From Halodurantibacterium daqingensis (GTDB lineage Bacteria; Pseudomonadota; Alphaproteobacteria; Rhodobacterales; Rhodobacteraceae): a stretch of DNA of 64,000 nt. This document shows, piece after piece, positions 25,222 to 32,654 of the stretch. Below the pieces are notes generated by a model that saw only the letters and a program-made list of their open reading frames with translations, had not been told where the DNA came from and did not search any database. The first letter of the stretch is position 1. Each line of letters opens with the position of its first letter. Location of the stretch: assembly GCF_042666235.1 (NCBI RefSeq), contig NZ_JBHTFQ010000001.1:434001-498000 (forward strand). Direction: 5' to 3'. The translations under genes and the position numbers were made by a program.

Positions 25222-25832
25222 GCGCGGTCCTCCTTGACCCTTTGCCACACGATGTTTTCCCAGATAAGGGAAAACGGCCCAAACGCCAATGTCACCCGCG
25301 GGCGAAACCTCGCTGACGGGTGGCGATCCCGGCACAGGGCCGGGACCGGAAGGCTGACGAACCTCCGGAATTGCTGCGCCCATACGCCCTGTGGCGGCCA
25401 GAGTCAAGGCAGGACCCCCTTGCGCCCGTCGCCGGCGGCCCGGCCTTCATGCCGGAACGCGGCAAGGGCCCGTGTGGTGCAGCATGGCGATCATCTGCTT
25501 CCGGGGAGGGCAGACGGCGGCTTCGGAAGCGCACGTGAGACCTGGGCCACCGACAAAGGCGTCATCGATGCCGCGCGCAGGCCGGCCAGATGCCCTTGCG
25601 GGAAGTCGGCGAAAAGCCTGCGGCAGCGGGAGCCCGGTCGGCATCGACACCGGCCCGGGGCCTGCGTCAGGGCCTCTCGATCATGTGCGCCCCCGGGACG
25701 GCAGCGGCACCAGCGACAGGAACAGGGCGATGCACAACCCACTTGTCCGCGACAGCCTGATCCGGAACGGGTTCGGCATGGGGGTGGCGCACGAGATACG
25801 CCGCGTCTTCGGACTGATGGAGAATGTCACGC
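25222..25832. other. region without a recognisable gene
   Basis: About 610 bases between ffh and the terminator of the secreted-protein gene. Open frames exist on both strands but none has recognisable motifs or a consistent ribosome binding site. Besides the ffh promoter region it holds a hairpin at 25327-25345 (tcccggc/gccggga). No SRP RNA, RNase P RNA or tRNA signature was seen. It may be a decayed gene. Confidence 0.5.
25254..25289 (-). promoter_or_regulatory. candidate ffh promoter with palindrome over the -10
   Basis: On the minus strand ttggcg (25289-25284), 17 bases and tatctg (25266-25261) resemble -35 and -10 elements. A perfect 8-6-8 inverted repeat, gttttccc-N6-gggaaaac (25254-25275), is centred on that -10, so it could be an operator or a start-site hairpin. 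It lies 33-54 bases before the ffh start. Confidence 0.4.
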
Positions 25833-25858
25833 AAAACCCCCGGACGATGCCGGGGGTT
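25833..25858 (-). terminator. intrinsic terminator of the secreted-protein gene
   Basis: On the minus strand a 9-bp stem (25850-25858 with 25835-25843, loop of 6) is followed by a T run (25836 to 25833). It lies 54 bases after the stop at 25912. A second hairpin (25883-25902) and a 14-bp palindrome ccagaacgttctgg (25863-25876) lie between. Confidence 0.85.
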
Positions 25859-25911
25859 GCGGCCAGAACGTTCTGGCGCCTTGGCCACGCTTCAGCGTGG
25901 TCGGGGATGGC

Positions 25912-26259
25912 TCAGACGCCGTCGATCTGCCGGGCGAACATGTCCACCAGTTCGGCCGTGGTAAAGGCGGCCGGATCGACGCCCAGGGGGCCGGCAAGCT
26001 GGATCTTGCCCGGCGTGACAACGCCGCGGTCATCCGCCGTATCGATATGCGAGCCCCAGTCGAAGACCGGTGCTTCGGGCGAGGCCGCCTGAGCATTGGG
26101 GTCCGCATCGGTCGGCAGTTGCACGGCGCCGTGCGGCGCGGCATTATGCGCTTCCGATGCCATCGGGGGCACCATGTCGGCATTCTGCTCCACGGCCTGC
26201 GCAAGGGCGGGGGCTGCAACAAGGGCCATGCCGGCGGCGATGATCGATTTCTTGAACAT
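25912..26259 (-). CDS. small secreted protein of unknown function
   Basis: A 115-residue protein with a clear signal peptide, MFKKSIIAAGMALVAAPALA, and a predicted cut after AQA near residue 22. The mature part is acidic and Pro/Ala-rich (NADMVPPMASEAHNAAPHGA), ending GPLGVDPAAFTTAELVDMFA. No Cys, so neither lipoprotein nor disulfide protein. ATG at 26259 follows aaaggagactacat. It diverges from the LysR gene at 26437. I do not recognise the family. Confidence 0.75.
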   Translation of the reverse strand: MFKKSIIAAGMALVAAPALAQAVEQNADMVPPMASEAHNAAPHGAVQLPTDADPNAQAASPEAPVFDWGSHIDTADDRGVVTPGKIQLAGPLGVDPAAFTTAELVDMFARQIDGV

Positions 26260-26436
26260 ATGTAGTCTCCTTTCGTGGTGCGCGGCCGGGCCGCGTCAGG
26301 TTGGGAGGTCTTCCAGGCGCGGGGTCTTTCACCCGCTCGCCGACCCAACGCGGCTTTTGCGATTGCGTTCATTGACAAAACCATGATCTGTCTGTGAGCA
26401 AAGTGTGTAGTCTGGCCGGGAACCTGGATCCGAAAC

Positions 26437-27321
26437 ATGAGTGTCGAAACCTGGGACGAGATCCGCACGGCCTATCATGTGGCGCGGCTGGGTACCGTCT
26501 CGGGTGCGGCCGAGGCGCTGGGCGTCCATCATGCCACGGTGATCCGACACATCGACGCGCTCGAGAAACGCCTGGGCGCACGGCTGTTCCAGCGGCATGC
26601 GCGCGGCTATACCCCCACCGAAGCGGGCCTGGATCTTCTGCAGGTTGCGCAGGCGACCGAAGATCAGTTCTCGCAGCTGGCCGGGCGTATCCGCGGCAGG
26701 GGCGACGGTGTGACGGGCGACCTGATCGTGACCTCGGTGCCGGAATTGCGCGGGTTCATCACCCCGGCGCTGGTGGGATTGCAGCGCGACCACCCCGGAC
26801 TTCTGGTGCGGTTTCTGACCGATCAGCGTCTGTTCCGCCTTGAATATGGCGAGGCCCATGTGGCCATTCGCGCCGGATCCGCGCCTGATCAGCCCGACAA
26901 CGTCGTTCAGCCCTTCGTGCAGTTGCGCCACGCCCTCTATGCCACGCGCGACTACCTTGATGCGGCAGGCCTCCCCGAAAGCGACGAGGATTTCTCTCAC
27001 CACCGGTTCGTCGGCAGCAACAGCGAAACCCGCGCACCGTTCTTCCGCTGGATGCACCAGACCCTCCCGCCTCAGGCCATCAGCTTCCGCGGCACCGATA
27101 CCCAAACCATGCAGGAGGCGGTGCTGAACGGGGCGGGTATCGGCTTTTTCCCCTTGCATGAGGCGGCGCGTCATCCCGCGCTGGTCCAGGTCGCGGCGCC
27201 GCGCGATGCCTGGACGGCGCCGCTCTGGCTGGTCACGCATGTGGACCTGCACCGGACTCCGAAGGTTCAGGCCGTGCTGCACGCGCTCAAGGAGGCCGCG
27301 CGCGGTTGGAATCTCTCATGA
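26437..27321 (+). CDS. LysR-family transcriptional regulator
   Basis: A 294-residue LysR regulator. N-terminal winged helix-turn-helix at about residues 5-64 (AYHVARLGTVSGAAEALGVH, ATVIRHIDALEKRLGARLFQ), and a C-terminal effector domain (ELRGFITPALVGLQRDHPGL, GAGIGFFPLHEA). It overlaps the EamA gene by 4 bases and diverges from the secreted-protein gene, so either may be its target. A ttgaca at 26372-26377 may be a -35. Confidence 0.9.
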   Translation: MSVETWDEIRTAYHVARLGTVSGAAEALGVHHATVIRHIDALEKRLGARLFQRHARGYTPTEAGLDLLQVAQATEDQFSQLAGRIRGRGDGVTGDLIVTSVPELRGFITPALVGLQRDHPGLLVRFLTDQRLFRLEYGEAHVAIRAGSAPDQPDNVVQPFVQLRHALYATRDYLDAAGLPESDEDFSHHRFVGSNSETRAPFFRWMHQTLPPQAISFRGTDTQTMQEAVLNGAGIGFFPLHEAARHPALVQVAAPRDAWTAPLWLVTHVDLHRTPKVQAVLHALKEAARGWNLS

Positions 27322-28268
27322 TGACCGTGCGGGATGCGACGGGGCGTGTTTCGGCAGCCCTGGGGGGCCTTTCGGACCCGGCGCGTGGGCATCTGGCGAT
27401 GCTGGGTTTTGCGGTGATGGTGGCGGGATCGTTCAGCCTTGGTGCTCTTGCGGCGAATCTGATTGCCCCGGCAGCCATCAACGCGGCGCGCTTTGCGATC
27501 GCCGCGGCGCTGCTCGGGGTTCTTTGCCTTGCGGGACCGGGCCTTCACCGCAGCCAGTTCCACGCCCCCTGGCGCTATCTGGTGCTGGGCGGGTTGTTCG
27601 CCGCCTATTTCGTCCTGATGTTCGAAGGGCTCAAGACCGCGCCGCCAGTCGCGACCAGCGCGGTCTTTACCCTCACGCCGCTGATGACAGCCCTGTTCGG
27701 CTATCTGCTGCTGCGTCAGGTGTTGTCATGGCGCATGGTTCTGGGGCTGGCAGTAGGGGCCTTCGGGGCGCTTTGGGTCATTTTCCGCGGCGAGATGTCG
27801 GCGCTGTTCGGCTTTCATGTCGGACGGGGCGAGGCGATCTATTTCCTGGGCTGCGCGGCCCATGCCCTGTTCACGCCGATGCTGCGCCTGCTGAACCGCG
27901 GCGAGCCGGCGCTGGTGTCGACCTTCGCGGTGATGAGTGGCGGCTTCCTTCTGCTTCTGGTCTGGGGCTGGGCGGATCTGCGCGCGACCGACTGGCTTGC
28001 CCTGCCCCTGATCGTCTGGGTGACGCTGATCTATGTGGCGGTCTTCGCCAGCGCCATGACCTTCTTCCTGCTGCAATACGCGGCGATGCGCCTGCCATCG
28101 GCCAAGGTCATGGCCTACACCTATCTTGTGCCAAGCTTCGTGATCCTGTGGGAAGTGGCGCTTGGCAACAGCCTGCCCTCAGGGCTGGTGTTGCCGGGGG
28201 TGGTGATGTCGGCCGTGGCGCTGATGATCCTGCTCAAGGATGAGGGCGTCCGGGGCCCTCGGGTCTGA
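27318..28268 (+). CDS. EamA-type (DMT superfamily) transporter
   Basis: A 316-residue inner-membrane protein with about ten hydrophobic segments in two EamA repeats; the end of the first reads TAPPVATSAVFTLTPLMTAL and the second YAAMRLPSAKVMAYTYLVPS. The family exports metabolites or amino acids; the substrate is unknown. The ATG at 27318 overlaps the LysR stop (ATGA); an in-frame ATG at 27306 is the alternative. It converges with and overlaps the ArsR gene by 35 bases. Confidence 0.87.
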   Translation: MMTVRDATGRVSAALGGLSDPARGHLAMLGFAVMVAGSFSLGALAANLIAPAAINAARFAIAAALLGVLCLAGPGLHRSQFHAPWRYLVLGGLFAAYFVLMFEGLKTAPPVATSAVFTLTPLMTALFGYLLLRQVLSWRMVLGLAVGAFGALWVIFRGEMSALFGFHVGRGEAIYFLGCAAHALFTPMLRLLNRGEPALVSTFAVMSGGFLLLLVWGWADLRATDWLALPLIVWVTLIYVAVFASAMTFFLLQYAAMRLPSAKVMAYTYLVPSFVILWEVALGNSLPSGLVLPGVVMSAVALMILLKDEGVRGPRV

Positions 28269-28626
28269 CAGGTTCGTCCGTCGCCGCCTCCTCCGTCTCG
28301 GGGGGCTGCTGCAACTCGACGATCAGGAACCGCTCGAAGGCTTCGAGATCCAGCGGTTCGAACTGGCCGAAGCCCTGCATCCAGACGCTGGCCGGGCGCA
28401 GCGCATCCGGTTCGAGCTTGCACCATTTCACGCGCCCGCGCTTTTCCTGGCTGATAAGGCCGGCGGCCGCCAGAATGGCAAGATGCTTCGAGATCGCCGC
28501 CAGCGACATCTCGAAAGGTTCCGCGACATCGGTGACCGCCATGTCATCCTCAAGCAACATGCTGAGAATGGCGCGCCGCGTGGGGTCCGCAAGGGCGGCA
28601 AAGACATGGTCAAGGGCCTGTGTCAT
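28234..28626 (-). CDS. ArsR-family transcriptional regulator
   Basis: A 130-residue winged-helix regulator. FAALADPTRRAILSMLLEDD begins the DNA-binding domain, with recognition region FEMSLAAISKHLAILAAAGL. There is no CxC metal site, so it is probably not an arsenic or metal sensor. Start MTQALDHVF at 28626. Its 3' end overlaps the convergent EamA gene by 35 bases. A dyad lies 32 bases upstream of its start. Confidence 0.88.
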   Translation of the reverse strand: MTQALDHVFAALADPTRRAILSMLLEDDMAVTDVAEPFEMSLAAISKHLAILAAAGLISQEKRGRVKWCKLEPDALRPASVWMQGFGQFEPLDLEAFERFLIVELQQPPETEEAATDEPVRPEGPGRPHP

Positions 28627-28657
28627 GGCAAAGCAATGACCTTTCGCGCGAAATTGG

Positions 28658-28673
28658 TCAACCATCCGGTTGA
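28658..28673. promoter_or_regulatory. putative ArsR-type operator
   Basis: A 6-4-6 dyad, tcaacc-atcc-ggttga, lies 32 bases upstream of the ArsR start, a common layout for autorepression. It also lies about 120 bases upstream of the probable atp promoter. Confidence 0.4.
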
Positions 28674-28796
28674 ATGTCGGAATCCCCTCCTGGCCGCAGC
28701 TTGCGGCGAGGCGAAGGGGGCGGATGCCGGATGGCGATCCTGAAAGTCAATGCAATTTCAAGAGCTTGGCTTTATTCTGCGGCTGCACATCGCCGC

Positions 28797-28825
28797 TTGA
28801 CTCGGTGCAGCCATGTCCCTAGGTT
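28797..28825 (+). promoter_or_regulatory. probable promoter of the F0 ATP synthase operon
   Basis: ttgact (28797-28802), 17 bases, then taggtt (28820-28825): a good sigma70-type match. A start near 28832 would leave a leader of about 20 bases with the gggggg ribosome binding stretch before the atpI ATG at 28854. Confidence 0.65.
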
Positions 28826-28853
28826 CCGCCCGACTGACCTTGGGGGGCCATTC

Positions 28854-29189
28854 ATGGCGGTTGATCCGGAGCAGGAGCGTCTGCGCGCGCTTGAAGAACG
28901 GATCGCACGGGCCCGCGCCGCTGCCGAACCAAGGCGGAGCGCTGCCTCCCAGGGCTATTCGCAGGGCGAGGTTGCCTGGCGGATGGTGATCGAGCTTGTG
29001 TCCGGTCTGGTGATCGGGCTGGGCATCGGAATGGGGCTGGATGCGCTTTTCGGAACGCGGCCGCTGTTTCTGGTGCTGTTTGTTGTAATAGGCCTCGTGG
29101 CCGGGGTGAAGGTCATGCTTCAGTCGGCACACGAGATGCAGAAAAAGAGCGATGCGGATCAGCAATCCGCGAGGGACGAAGGGAATTAG
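28854..29189 (+). CDS. atpI: ATP synthase protein I
   Basis: A 111-residue protein with a charged N-terminus (EQERLRALEERIARARAAAE) and two membrane segments, VIELVSGLVIGLGIGMGLDA and LFLVLFVVIGLVAGVKVML. AtpI is thought to help c-ring assembly and is the usual first gene of alphaproteobacterial F0 operons. The ATG at 28854 follows cttggggggccattc. It ends one base before atpB. Confidence 0.92.
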   Translation: MAVDPEQERLRALEERIARARAAAEPRRSAASQGYSQGEVAWRMVIELVSGLVIGLGIGMGLDALFGTRPLFLVLFVVIGLVAGVKVMLQSAHEMQKKSDADQQSARDEGN

Positions 29190-29190
29190 C

Positions 29191-29931
29191 ATGGCGGCGG
29201 AAGGCTTCGCGATCCACCCGATGGACCAGTTCATCATCAGGCCCCTGTTCGGGGGCGATGTGATCCATTGGTACACGCCGACCAACATGACGCTGTGGCT
29301 GTTCTTCTCGGTTCTGGCCGTGACGGCGCTGATGGTGCTGGGCACGCGGCGCCGTGCAATCGTTCCGACCCGCAGCCAGTCGGTGGCCGAGCTGATCTAT
29401 GGCTTTGTCTATTCGATGGTCGAGGATGTGACCGGCAAGGATGGGGTGAAGTATTTTCCCTATGTCCTGACGCTGTTCCTGTTCATCCTCTTTGCCAACG
29501 TCCTCGGCCTTGTGCCGCTCAGCTTCACCTCGACCTCGCACATCGCCGTGACGGCGACGCTGGCGCTGCTGGTGTTCTTCGGGGTCACGATCCTCGGTTT
29601 CGTAAACCAGGGGATCGGCTTCCTGGGCATGTTCTGGGTGACGTCGGCGCCGCTGGCGATCCGCCCGGTCCTTGCCGTGATCGAGATCGTTTCCTACTTC
29701 GTCCGCCCCGTCAGCCATTCGATCCGTCTTGGCGGCAACCTGATGGCCGGACATGCGGTGATCAAGGTGTTCGCGGGCTTTGCCGGCGCGCTGGGCCTGG
29801 CCTCGGTCGTTCCGATCTTCGCAATCACCGCCATCTATGCGCTCGAACTGCTGGTGGCAGTGGTTCAGGCCTATGTTTTCACTATCCTGACCTGCGTCTA
29901 CCTGCGCGACGCGCTGCATTCGCACCACTGA
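29191..29931 (+). CDS. atpB: F0 ATP synthase subunit a
   Basis: A 246-residue membrane subunit that forms the proton half-channels. The essential Arg lies in SHSIRLGGNLMAGHAVIKVF; the C-terminal helices include ALELLVAVVQAYVFTILTCV. Start MAAEGFAIHP at 29191, right after the atpI stop. F1 genes are not in the window, since alphaproteobacteria keep F0 and F1 in separate operons. Confidence 0.97.
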   Translation: MAAEGFAIHPMDQFIIRPLFGGDVIHWYTPTNMTLWLFFSVLAVTALMVLGTRRRAIVPTRSQSVAELIYGFVYSMVEDVTGKDGVKYFPYVLTLFLFILFANVLGLVPLSFTSTSHIAVTATLALLVFFGVTILGFVNQGIGFLGMFWVTSAPLAIRPVLAVIEIVSYFVRPVSHSIRLGGNLMAGHAVIKVFAGFAGALGLASVVPIFAITAIYALELLVAVVQAYVFTILTCVYLRDALHSHH

Positions 29932-29977
29932 TCCGGTCAGGTTCTACTCAAGCCATTCCAACCAATAGGAGCACGAC

Positions 29978-30214
29978 ATGGAAGGCGAACTCGCACTTAT
30001 GGGCAAATACATCGGCGCCGGTCTTGCCGCATTCGGTCTGGCAGGCGCTGGTATCGGTGTGGGCAACATCGCCAGCAACTTCCTTGCTGGTGCGCTCCGC
30101 AACCCGGCGGCGGCCCCGAGCCAGACCGCAAACCTCTTCGTCGGCATCGCCTTTGCCGAAGCTCTGGGCATCTTCTCGTTCCTGATCGCCCTGCTGCTGA
30201 TGTTCGCAGTCTGA
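29978..30214 (+). CDS. atpE: F0 ATP synthase subunit c
   Basis: A 78-residue hairpin of two membrane helices that makes the rotor ring. The first helix is Gly/Ala-rich (GLAGAGIGVGNI), the polar loop has Arg41-Asn42-Pro43, and Glu61 in FAEALGIF is the ion-carrying carboxylate. No sodium-type ligand set is evident, so proton coupling is expected. Start 29978 follows aataggagcacgac. Confidence 0.97.
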   Translation: MEGELALMGKYIGAGLAAFGLAGAGIGVGNIASNFLAGALRNPAAAPSQTANLFVGIAFAEALGIFSFLIALLLMFAV

Positions 30215-30289
30215 GCCTGACAATCCCTTCTTAAGGGCGGACGGGTCATCAGGCCCGTCCGGTCGATTTTCGGGTTCCAGGAGGACGAC

Positions 30290-30808
30290 ATGGAGCATGA
30301 GGTGTACACGAGCGAGCCGGGCGGGATCCCGCAGCTCGACGTCTCGACCTTTCCGAACCAGATCTTCTGGGTTCTGGTCACGCTTGTCGTGATCTATTTC
30401 ATTCTGACCCGCATCGGGCTGCCGCGTATCGGCGCGGTTCTGGCCGAGCGTCGGGGCACGATTGCCAACGACATTGCCGCCGCCGAGGAGCTCAAGCTGA
30501 AGGCCACCGAGGCCGAGGCTGCCTATAACCAGGCTCTTGCCGATGCGCGTGTCGAAGCCGGGCGGATCATCGCCGCGGCCCGGGCCGAGATCCAGGCGGA
30601 TCTGGATGCGGCAACGGCGCGCGCCGATGCGGAGATCGCGGCCAAGGCCGCAGAATCGGAAAAACGCATCCTGGCGATCCGTGAAAATGCGCTTGCCAGC
30701 GTGACCGAAGTCGCACGCGAAGCCGCTCAGGACATCGTCTCGGCCATGGGTGTCGCGCCGGATGCGGAATTGATCGCTGCGGGTGTTGCCGCGCGGGTGA
30801 AAGGGTAG
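30290..30808 (+). CDS. atpG: F0 ATP synthase subunit b'
   Basis: A 172-residue stator subunit. One N-terminal membrane helix (FWVLVTLVVIYFILTRIGLP) is followed by a long Ala/Glu-rich coiled coil to the end. In photosynthetic and related bacteria b' pairs with b as a heterodimeric peripheral stalk. It lies 3 bases before atpF. Confidence 0.93.
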   Translation: MEHEVYTSEPGGIPQLDVSTFPNQIFWVLVTLVVIYFILTRIGLPRIGAVLAERRGTIANDIAAAEELKLKATEAEAAYNQALADARVEAGRIIAAARAEIQADLDAATARADAEIAAKAAESEKRILAIRENALASVTEVAREAAQDIVSAMGVAPDAELIAAGVAARVKG

Positions 30809-30811
30809 GCC

Positions 30812-31366
30812 ATGAAAAAGCTCTCGCTGATTCTTGTGGCTGCAGCCTCGCCGGCCTTCGCTGCGGAAGGCCCGTTCCTGTCGCTTTATAACACCGACTT
30901 CGTCGTGTTGCTCGGCTTCCTGGTGTTCCTCGCGGTGCTTGCCTACTTCAAGGTGCCGCAAAAGGTTCTGGGGCTGCTTGACAACCGGGCGGTCTCGATC
31001 CGGTCGGATCTGGCCGAAGCCAAGGCGCTGCGCGAAGAGGCCCAGTCGCTGCTTGCCTCGTATGAGCGCAAGCAGAAGGAAGTGCAGGAACAGGCGCTTC
31101 GGATCGTGGCCAATGCCAAGGACGAAGCCAACCGCGCCGCCGAACAGGCAAAGGCGGATCTGCAGCACGCCATCGCTCGGCGCCTTCAGGCCGCCGAGGA
31201 TCAGATCGGTTCGGCCGAACAGGCAGCGGTTGCCGCAGTGCGCAACCAGGCGGTCAACGTGGCCATCGCGGTTGCCGGCGAGGTGATCGCCCGGAAACTG
31301 AGCGCGGCCGATGCCTCAAAGCTGATCGATGATTCGATCCGTCAGGTCGAGGAACGTCTGCACTAG
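30812..31366 (+). CDS. atpF: F0 ATP synthase subunit b
   Basis: A 184-residue stator subunit. A signal-like N-terminus (MKKLSLILVAAASPAFAAEG) precedes the membrane helix FVVLLGFLVFLAVLAYFKVP and a coiled coil. C-terminal IAVAGEVIARKLSAADASKL contacts F1 delta. Last gene of the operon; a terminator follows 15 bases later. Confidence 0.95.
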   Translation: MKKLSLILVAAASPAFAAEGPFLSLYNTDFVVLLGFLVFLAVLAYFKVPQKVLGLLDNRAVSIRSDLAEAKALREEAQSLLASYERKQKEVQEQALRIVANAKDEANRAAEQAKADLQHAIARRLQAAEDQIGSAEQAAVAAVRNQAVNVAIAVAGEVIARKLSAADASKLIDDSIRQVEERLH

Positions 31367-31380
31367 GCGTCATCCTCATG

Positions 31381-31420
31381 AAACGCGAACACCCGGGCCG
31401 TGGCCCGGGTGCCTTCGTTT
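31381..31420 (+). terminator. terminator after atpF
   Basis: A GC stem, cacccgggc (31390-31398) with gcccgggtg (31403-31411), is extended by aaacg (31381-31385) with cgttt (31416-31420). It ends with ttcgttt. Confidence 0.72.
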
Positions 31421-31784
31421 GAAGAAGTGCCTTGCCACAAGGATGTCGCGGTCTGTCCCTCCGCCGTGGGAACCCGGACCCGCATGAACGCTCCGCGACC
31501 GGGGTGGCGAAATCACTCCCGCACGTGACAAGCGGAGCGCCGGCAGGCAGAGCGGGACGCTTCATCAGGAGGCCGCAGGGCGGCTTGCCACGCCCGATCC
31601 GCGCAGGAACCTGTGGGTCATAACCGGCCGCGACGCTGTCGGTGCCCGCCTGCCGCCCGAGCCCTGTGGCGTCAACCCTTGAATGCGGACGCGCGCGCCC
31701 TCGCGGCGAGGTCATGACGCAGCGGGATCGGCCGCAAGAACGTATCGGTTGCGGTGACGGCAAGGCCGCTCGCGGATGATGCCG
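31421..31784. other. region without a recognisable gene
   Basis: About 360 bases between the atp terminator and the 3' end of the FadR-type gene. Open frames on both strands lack motifs and start signals. No RNA gene or mobile-element end was recognised. Composition is slightly less regular than in neighbouring genes, which would fit decayed sequence. Confidence 0.4.
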
Positions 31785-32555
31785 TCAGGGACGCACCCGT
31801 TCCTGCTGAAGTCGCCGCCGCGCGATGGCATCATTGGCATCGGCCTTGCGGATCTCGGACATCGCCTGTTCCACATAAGTCAGATGCGCTTCGACCGCTG
31901 CCCGCGCGCCGGCGGGGTCGCGCGCCTGAAGCGCCTCGTTCATGGCGCGATGCTGATCCAGAAGCATGTCGCGGGTGGTGCGGCTCTTGAACATCGTCTG
32001 CCGATTGTAGAACACGCCTTCGCGCAGCAGTTCGAACATCGAGCGCATCATGTGCAGCATGATGACGTTGTGGCTGGCTTCGATGATGGCAAGATGGAAC
32101 TCGGCATCAAGGCGCGCTTCGTCCGTCGGATCGCGCTTGTCATGCGCCGCTTCCATCTTGCGAAAGACGGCCTCGACAACCGCAAGATCGGTGGCGGAAC
32201 CTACGCGGGCCGCACGTTCTGCGGCAAGGCCCTCCAGATCCCGGCGAAACGCGATATAGTCGAACACCGCCTCGTCATGGGTGGCGAAAAGTGCCACCAG
32301 CGGCGCGGCAAAGACCGGCCCCAGCACCTCGGCCACATAGATGCCTGAACCGGCACGGCTGGTCAGCAGGCCCCGTTCCTGCAGTTCGGCGACGGCTTCG
32401 CGCAGCGAGGGGCGCGAAACCCCCAATTTCTCGGACAGGTCGCGTTCCGCAGGCAGGCGCTCGCCCGGGCGCAGAACCCCGCGCAGAATCAGCTCCTCGA
32501 TCTGACGAATGACCGAGTGCGAGATCTTTTCGGCCTGAATCTTCTCGAATGGCAT
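31785..32555 (-). CDS. FadR-type GntR-family regulator (LldR/PdhR/GlcC-like)
   Basis: A 256-residue regulator. The N-terminal winged helix (residues about 8-76) has GVLRPGERLPAERDLSEKLG and VSRPSLREAVAELQERGLL. The C-terminal FCD domain has the ligand/metal pattern of Asp and His residues (LDAEFHLAIIEASHN and DQHRAMNEALQARD), typical of regulators responding to small 2-hydroxy or keto acids. Start at 32555 follows ggggaccac. A TGGT-N11-ACC dyad 16 bases upstream also occurs before glcD, which suggests control of glycolate use. Confidence 0.9.
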   Translation of the reverse strand: MPFEKIQAEKISHSVIRQIEELILRGVLRPGERLPAERDLSEKLGVSRPSLREAVAELQERGLLTSRAGSGIYVAEVLGPVFAAPLVALFATHDEAVFDYIAFRRDLEGLAAERAARVGSATDLAVVEAVFRKMEAAHDKRDPTDEARLDAEFHLAIIEASHNVIMLHMMRSMFELLREGVFYNRQTMFKSRTTRDMLLDQHRAMNEALQARDPAGARAAVEAHLTYVEQAMSEIRKADANDAIARRRLQQERVRP

Positions 32556-32570
32556 GGTGGTCCCCGCAAT

Positions 32571-32589
32571 TGGTCAAGACATATGACCG
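32571..32589. promoter_or_regulatory. putative operator of the FadR-type regulator
   Basis: The dyad tggt-N11-accg, containing ggtca (32572-32576) and tgacc (32584-32588), is preceded by aat. The same aattggtca...acc layout with 11-base spacing lies before glcD at 53199-53217. The site is 16 bases from the regulator start, so autoregulation is likely. Confidence 0.5.
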
Positions 32590-32609
32590 CATTGCGGAAA
32601 GCTCAATGG

Positions 32610-32637
32610 AAAAGGCCGGGCATCTGGCCCGGCCTTT
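32610..32637 (-). terminator. intrinsic terminator of the OmpA-like lipoprotein gene
   Basis: A perfect 11-bp stem (32627-32637 with 32611-32621, loop of 5) is followed on the minus strand by tttt. It begins 18 bases after the lipoprotein stop and separates it from the FadR-type gene. Confidence 0.88.
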
Positions 32638-32654
32638 CGGATGATACCGGGCGA

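Noticed and set aside
25440..25540. Possible SRP RNA or other stable RNA near ffh
   Set aside because: ccggaagcagatgatc on the minus strand recalls part of 4.5S RNA, but the essential GGAAGGAAGCAGC apical motif and the matching helix are absent.
25863..25876. Palindrome ccagaacgttctgg as an SOS box
   Set aside because: It does not fit the alphaproteobacterial GTTC-N7-GTTC box and lies between a stop codon and a terminator, not at a promoter.
25667..25888. Minus-strand frame with LVRHPHAEP, recalling histidine phosphatases
   Set aside because: Only one short stretch matches, the catalytic RHG is RHP, and no second motif follows in any frame. Kept only as a hint that the region might be decayed.
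25234..26265. A 343-codon plus-strand frame over the gap and the secreted-protein gene
   Set aside because: It runs antisense through a gene with signal peptide, ribosome binding site and terminator, lacks motifs and has no binding site.
31254..31763. A 169-codon minus-strand frame across the atpF end and the following gap
   Set aside because: It crosses the atp terminator and overlaps atpF antisense, with no motifs.
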